Below, piece by piece: positions 61,321 to 64,000 of a stretch of 64,000 nucleotides of DNA; position 1 is the stretch's first letter; each line of letters opens with the position of its first letter. The notes below the pieces were generated by a model. It did not search any database and was not told where the DNA came from. It was given only the letters and a program-made list of their open reading frames with translations. The position numbers and the translations under genes were made by a program. The stretch is taken from contig JANYDG010000064.1 in NCBI GenBank assembly GCA_025359885.1, positions 1-64,000 of the forward strand, given 5' to 3'. This stretch comes from Acidobacteriota bacterium (GTDB lineage: Bacteria; Acidobacteriota; Terriglobia; Terriglobales; Acidobacteriaceae).

Positions 61321-62865
61321 ATCAAAAAAATCACCGGCTTCGCAACACTGGTCCTCGCGTTGGTCTTTACTGTCAATGCACAAGCGCAAAAAGACTGGCC
61401 ATTTTTTGGGCAAAACGAAGCCAACACAGCCAACAATCACTCAGACGATGACTTGGGTGCCAGGAACGTGGGCAAGCTTAAGGTGCTTTGGAAATTCACG
61501 ACTGGCGGAGATGTGTCAGCACGTGCATCTGTAGTGGACGGGGTGGCGTACTTCCCGGATTGGGGCGGGAACCTTTGGGCCGTCAATGCACATAATGGAA
61601 AGAAGATCTGGGGAGGCCAGCTCTCCAACTACGGACTTGTCGCCCACACGGTTTCGCGAACGACACCGGCCGTAGTGAACGGAGTGCTGTATCTTGGCAC
61701 CCAACAGGGCGGGTGGCTGCTGGCCATCAATGCCAATACGGGTAGTCTGCTCTGGAAGGCCCAACTGGAAACCGTGGACTTGAACGCGATCATCACCACT
61801 TCCCCGGTCGTGCACCACGGAGTTTTGATCACCGGTGTCGCCTCCACCCAGGAAGCCCTGCCCGGTGGACCCGGGCCCGCGCGGGGCAGTGTTGTGGCTG
61901 TCAACGCGGCCAACGGCACTATCCTCTGGAAGACCTATACCACCCCAATGGGCTACACCGGGGCCGGAGTCTGGGGCAGCAGTCCGGTCGTTGACGGTGC
62001 TCGCAACCTGGTCTACATCGGCACCGGAGACAACTACACCGCTCCCACCGACCCGGCTTATCTCAGTTGCGTCGCAGCAGGAGGTACATCCGCCGCTTGT
62101 GACTCGCCGAACAACCATGTAGACTCCATCCTCGCCCTCGACCTCACCACCGGTGCTGTGCGCTGGTCGCAAAAGATGGTCACCTGGAACCAGTACTACG
62201 GCGGCGCAGCCAACGGCACTGATTACTTCAACCTCTCGTGCCTCTTTGGGATCCCCGGCTGCCCCAGCCCAGCCGGTCCAGATTTTGACTATGGATCTGC
62301 TCCCAATGAAATTACCTACGACACCGAACACGGAAGGAAAACGATCTTAGGCGCAGGACAAAAAAGCGGCATTTACACGGCATTCGATCCGGACACGGGC
62401 GCAATTTTGTGGCAGACGCAGGTTGGACCCGGATCCTCCCTCGGCGGCATGGAATGGGGTTCCGCGAGCGACGGAAAACGGATCTACGTGGGGATCGCCA
62501 ACTTCTATGGGATTCCAACGCCACTCGGCAGCGCTGGCTTCTGGGCGGCTCTCGATCCGGCGACAGGTGCGATTCTTTGGCAAAAAGCCGACCCCAATGG
62601 TGCCGTTGATCTTGGCCCACTCGCTGTTTCCAATGGCGTCGTATATGTCCCTTCCATGGGTGGTGGAGCGACAAGTCAGAACATGATCGCCCTGGATGCT
62701 GCCAGCGGGCAGACCCTCTGGAGCTTCGCGGCTGGCGGCTCAGTCAACGACGGTGCCACGGTCGTTAACGGTGTGGTCTATTGGGGAGCCGGCTATACGC
62801 ACCTGGGAATCCCTGGATATACGGGTAGCAATACGTTCTACGCATTCTCAGCCAAAGAAGATTAA
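61321..62865 (+). CDS. Exported PQQ-type beta-propeller dehydrogenase-like protein
   Basis: The open frame starts right after a TAA (61318-61320) and codes IKKITGFATLVLALVFTVNA-QAQ, a clean signal peptide whose first codon is ATC, not ATG. The only standard start inside is TTG 61360, which would leave half a signal peptide. The mature part has eight PQQ-like propeller repeats with GNLWAVNAHNGKKIWGGQLS, GWLLAINANTGSLLWKAQL, GSVVAVNAANGTILWKTYT, IYTAFDPDTGAILWQTQVG and MIALDAASGQTLWSFAAGG, as in BamB and polyvinyl-alcohol dehydrogenases. Several Cys. No heme motif, so electron acceptor unknown. Next to the MBL-fold gene in the same direction. Confidence 0.8.
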   Translation: MKKITGFATLVLALVFTVNAQAQKDWPFFGQNEANTANNHSDDDLGARNVGKLKVLWKFTTGGDVSARASVVDGVAYFPDWGGNLWAVNAHNGKKIWGGQLSNYGLVAHTVSRTTPAVVNGVLYLGTQQGGWLLAINANTGSLLWKAQLETVDLNAIITTSPVVHHGVLITGVASTQEALPGGPGPARGSVVAVNAANGTILWKTYTTPMGYTGAGVWGSSPVVDGARNLVYIGTGDNYTAPTDPAYLSCVAAGGTSAACDSPNNHVDSILALDLTTGAVRWSQKMVTWNQYYGGAANGTDYFNLSCLFGIPGCPSPAGPDFDYGSAPNEITYDTEHGRKTILGAGQKSGIYTAFDPDTGAILWQTQVGPGSSLGGMEWGSASDGKRIYVGIANFYGIPTPLGSAGFWAALDPATGAILWQKADPNGAVDLGPLAVSNGVVYVPSMGGGATSQNMIALDAASGQTLWSFAAGGSVNDGATVVNGVVYWGAGYTHLGIPGYTGSNTFYAFSAKED

Positions 62866-62984
62866 CTCTCCAGTTGGCCGATGAATTTTTGATTGCAGAG
62901 GGGGACAGATTCGAGGGCTCACGGGCCTTCGAATCTCCCCCATATGAAACTTGCGACTCTGGCATTCCCCTGGGAGAAACACGA

Positions 62985-63749
62985 TTGAATCGAACGACGC
63001 CCGCCATCCGGCTGTGGGCAAGCCTGGTCTTTCTCATCCTGGGGCGACAGTCAGCCTCAGCACAAGTAACACCCCAAACAGCAAATCCAACTGCAACCCA
63101 AGCCACCTCGGCTTTGACTTCCCACTACGTTAAGACTGGCCTCTACATGATCTCTGGAGGCGGCGGCAACTCGGTTCTGCGCCTGAGCGGGAATGGACTG
63201 ATCCTTGTCGACGGCAAACGGCAGGAACACTTTGAGGAATTGCTCCTTCGCATCAAGAAGATTGTCGATCAGCCGATTCGCGTAGTCATCAACACAGATG
63301 CTTCCCCGCAACACACAGGGACCAATGGCCAGTTTCTCGCCGACAAGATTCAGGTGCTCGCCCAGCAGAATGTGAAACAGTCTTTGGAATCATCTCCGCC
63401 CGGCGATGCGAAATTAACGCCCCCCTCGGCCACGTATGCACAGGATCAGCTGCTCACTTTTGGCCTGGTAGAGGTGAGGCTCATGCACTTTGGACCTGCT
63501 CGAACAAACGGAGATACCGTCGTCTACTTCCCGGACCTGAAGGCAGTCGCTGTGGGGGATCTCTACTCGCCCCATCCCCAGCTGAACGATTCATCGGGAG
63601 GCAGCTTGGCCGGTTGGTCGAAGACTCTGGGCGAGATTCTGAAACTGGACTTCGATGTGGCCATACCGGGCGAAGGGCCGACCGTCACTCGGACAGAAAT
63701 GGAAGCCTGCAAAGCGAAAATCGACGCCTTACTGGCGCACGCTGGCTGA
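62985..63749 (+). CDS. Exported metallo-beta-lactamase-fold protein without metal ligands
   Basis: 254 residues from TTG 62985 (GGGAG nine bases upstream), with a signal peptide ([18 protein letters not shown]). The MBL outline is clear: [64 protein letters not shown] and [12 protein letters not shown]. But the metal set THxHxDH is TDASPQH, the later His (GPAHTNGD type) is Arg, and PGHGP is PGEGP. Only one His and one Asp remain, so hydrolase activity is unlikely as drawn. Its pairing with the PQQ-type propeller suggests a shared function. The frame upstream to 62874 is not needed. Confidence 0.72.
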   Translation: MNRTTPAIRLWASLVFLILGRQSASAQVTPQTANPTATQATSALTSHYVKTGLYMISGGGGNSVLRLSGNGLILVDGKRQEHFEELLLRIKKIVDQPIRVVINTDASPQHTGTNGQFLADKIQVLAQQNVKQSLESSPPGDAKLTPPSATYAQDQLLTFGLVEVRLMHFGPARTNGDTVVYFPDLKAVAVGDLYSPHPQLNDSSGGSLAGWSKTLGEILKLDFDVAIPGEGPTVTRTEMEACKAKIDALLAHAG

Positions 63750-64000
63750 ATCTTTCCCACCGTTACTGGCGGTGTATTCGCAGCCGCTGGTGCAGGTTTC
63801 CTGGATGACGATCTTGCTGAGCAGCGGTAACGCCGGATGCAGCTGGGACCAGATCCAGCGGGCCAGATTTTCGCTGGTCGGATTTTCGAGGCCGGGAACT
63901 TCGTTGAGGCAGTAGTGGTCGAGCTGTTCTTCGATGGGCCGGAAGACTTCCTTGATCTCCGCAAAATCCATCACCCAGCCGAGCACCGGATCAACCGGCC
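63729..64000 (-). CDS. 6-carboxytetrahydropterin synthase / PTPS-family, C-terminal part (partial)
   Basis: The frame runs to the window edge, so the N-terminus is missing. Visible: [20 protein letters not shown], the catalytic LDHYCLNEV with His, [14 protein letters not shown], and [15 protein letters not shown] with the Glu that anchors the pterin. This matches the second half of QueD/PTPS. QueD makes 6-carboxy-tetrahydropterin in queuosine synthesis. The end overlaps the MBL-fold gene (convergent) by 21 bp. Confidence 0.88.
   Translation of the reverse strand, partial: PVDPVLGWVMDFAEIKEVFRPIEEQLDHYCLNEVPGLENPTSENLARWIWSQLHPALPLLSKIVIQETCTSGCEYTASNGGKDSASVRQ

Overview
This 64 kb window is a GC-rich bacterial chromosome segment that most resembles an acidobacterium of the Terriglobia / Acidobacteriaceae type. 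The call rests on gene content, not on a marker gene. Acidobacteria-typical items are a MacB-like permease with an extra N-terminal domain coupled to a PadR regulator, an ECF sigma / zinc-finger anti-sigma / DUF3106 operon, a FecR-like secreted protein, several secreted glycoside hydrolases and a fused AroD-AroE. No rRNA operon, CRISPR array, prophage or complete mobile element is visible.

Layout. 1-8.5 kb: the tail of an IS5-type transposase, then a carbohydrate block (BadF/NagK-type sugar kinase, nucleotide pyrophosphatase-like phosphodiesterase, GH5-FN3-CBM2 cellulase, divergent GH27 alpha-galactosidase), a frameshifted DUF1287 gene and proline dehydrogenase. 8.5-17.3 kb: an ECF sigma operon, tRNA-Val(CAC), a GH15-like six-hairpin protein, an HDOD protein, a GH35 beta-galactosidase with a LacI-type operator and a DsbA-like protein. 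17.3-20.7 kb: an 1116-residue collagen-like, Cys-rich secreted protein. 21-33.7 kb: housekeeping and metabolic genes (GT2, HU, PgeF, SDR, M3 peptidase, AroDE, PgsA) with an isolated GvpL/F-like gene. 34-40.5 kb: an EXORDIUM-like secreted protein, an FAD oxidoreductase, glutamate dehydrogenase and two decaying genes. 40.5-51.7 kb: an XRE/membrane/TraB operon, trpE and trpG on opposite strands, a DUF305-LVIVD pair, efp, DUF1080, acylphosphatase and apt. 51.7-64 kb: small membrane proteins, a second ECF sigma operon, a TPR protein, the PadR-permease operon, a PQQ-type beta-propeller protein, a metallo-beta-lactamase-fold pseudoenzyme and a partial QueD.

How the genes work together. The secreted hydrolases (GH5, GH27, GH35, GH15-like, DUF1080) plus the cytoplasmic amino-sugar kinase fit a heterotroph that degrades plant or microbial polysaccharide. 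Two dyad sites point to sugar-responsive control of GH27 and GH35. Two ECF operons and the PadR-permease operon suggest envelope-stress responses.

The most unusual items are a pair of about 118 bp elements with matching 19-20 bp inverted ends, two folds that have lost their catalytic residues (alpha/beta hydrolase and metallo-beta-lactamase), a TraB/GumN gene cut by one in-frame amber codon, an array of GTAAGG/CCTTAC half-sites in front of a tiny XRE gene, an EF-P with Asn at the usual modified-lysine position, and a 30-residue single-helix membrane peptide ORF.
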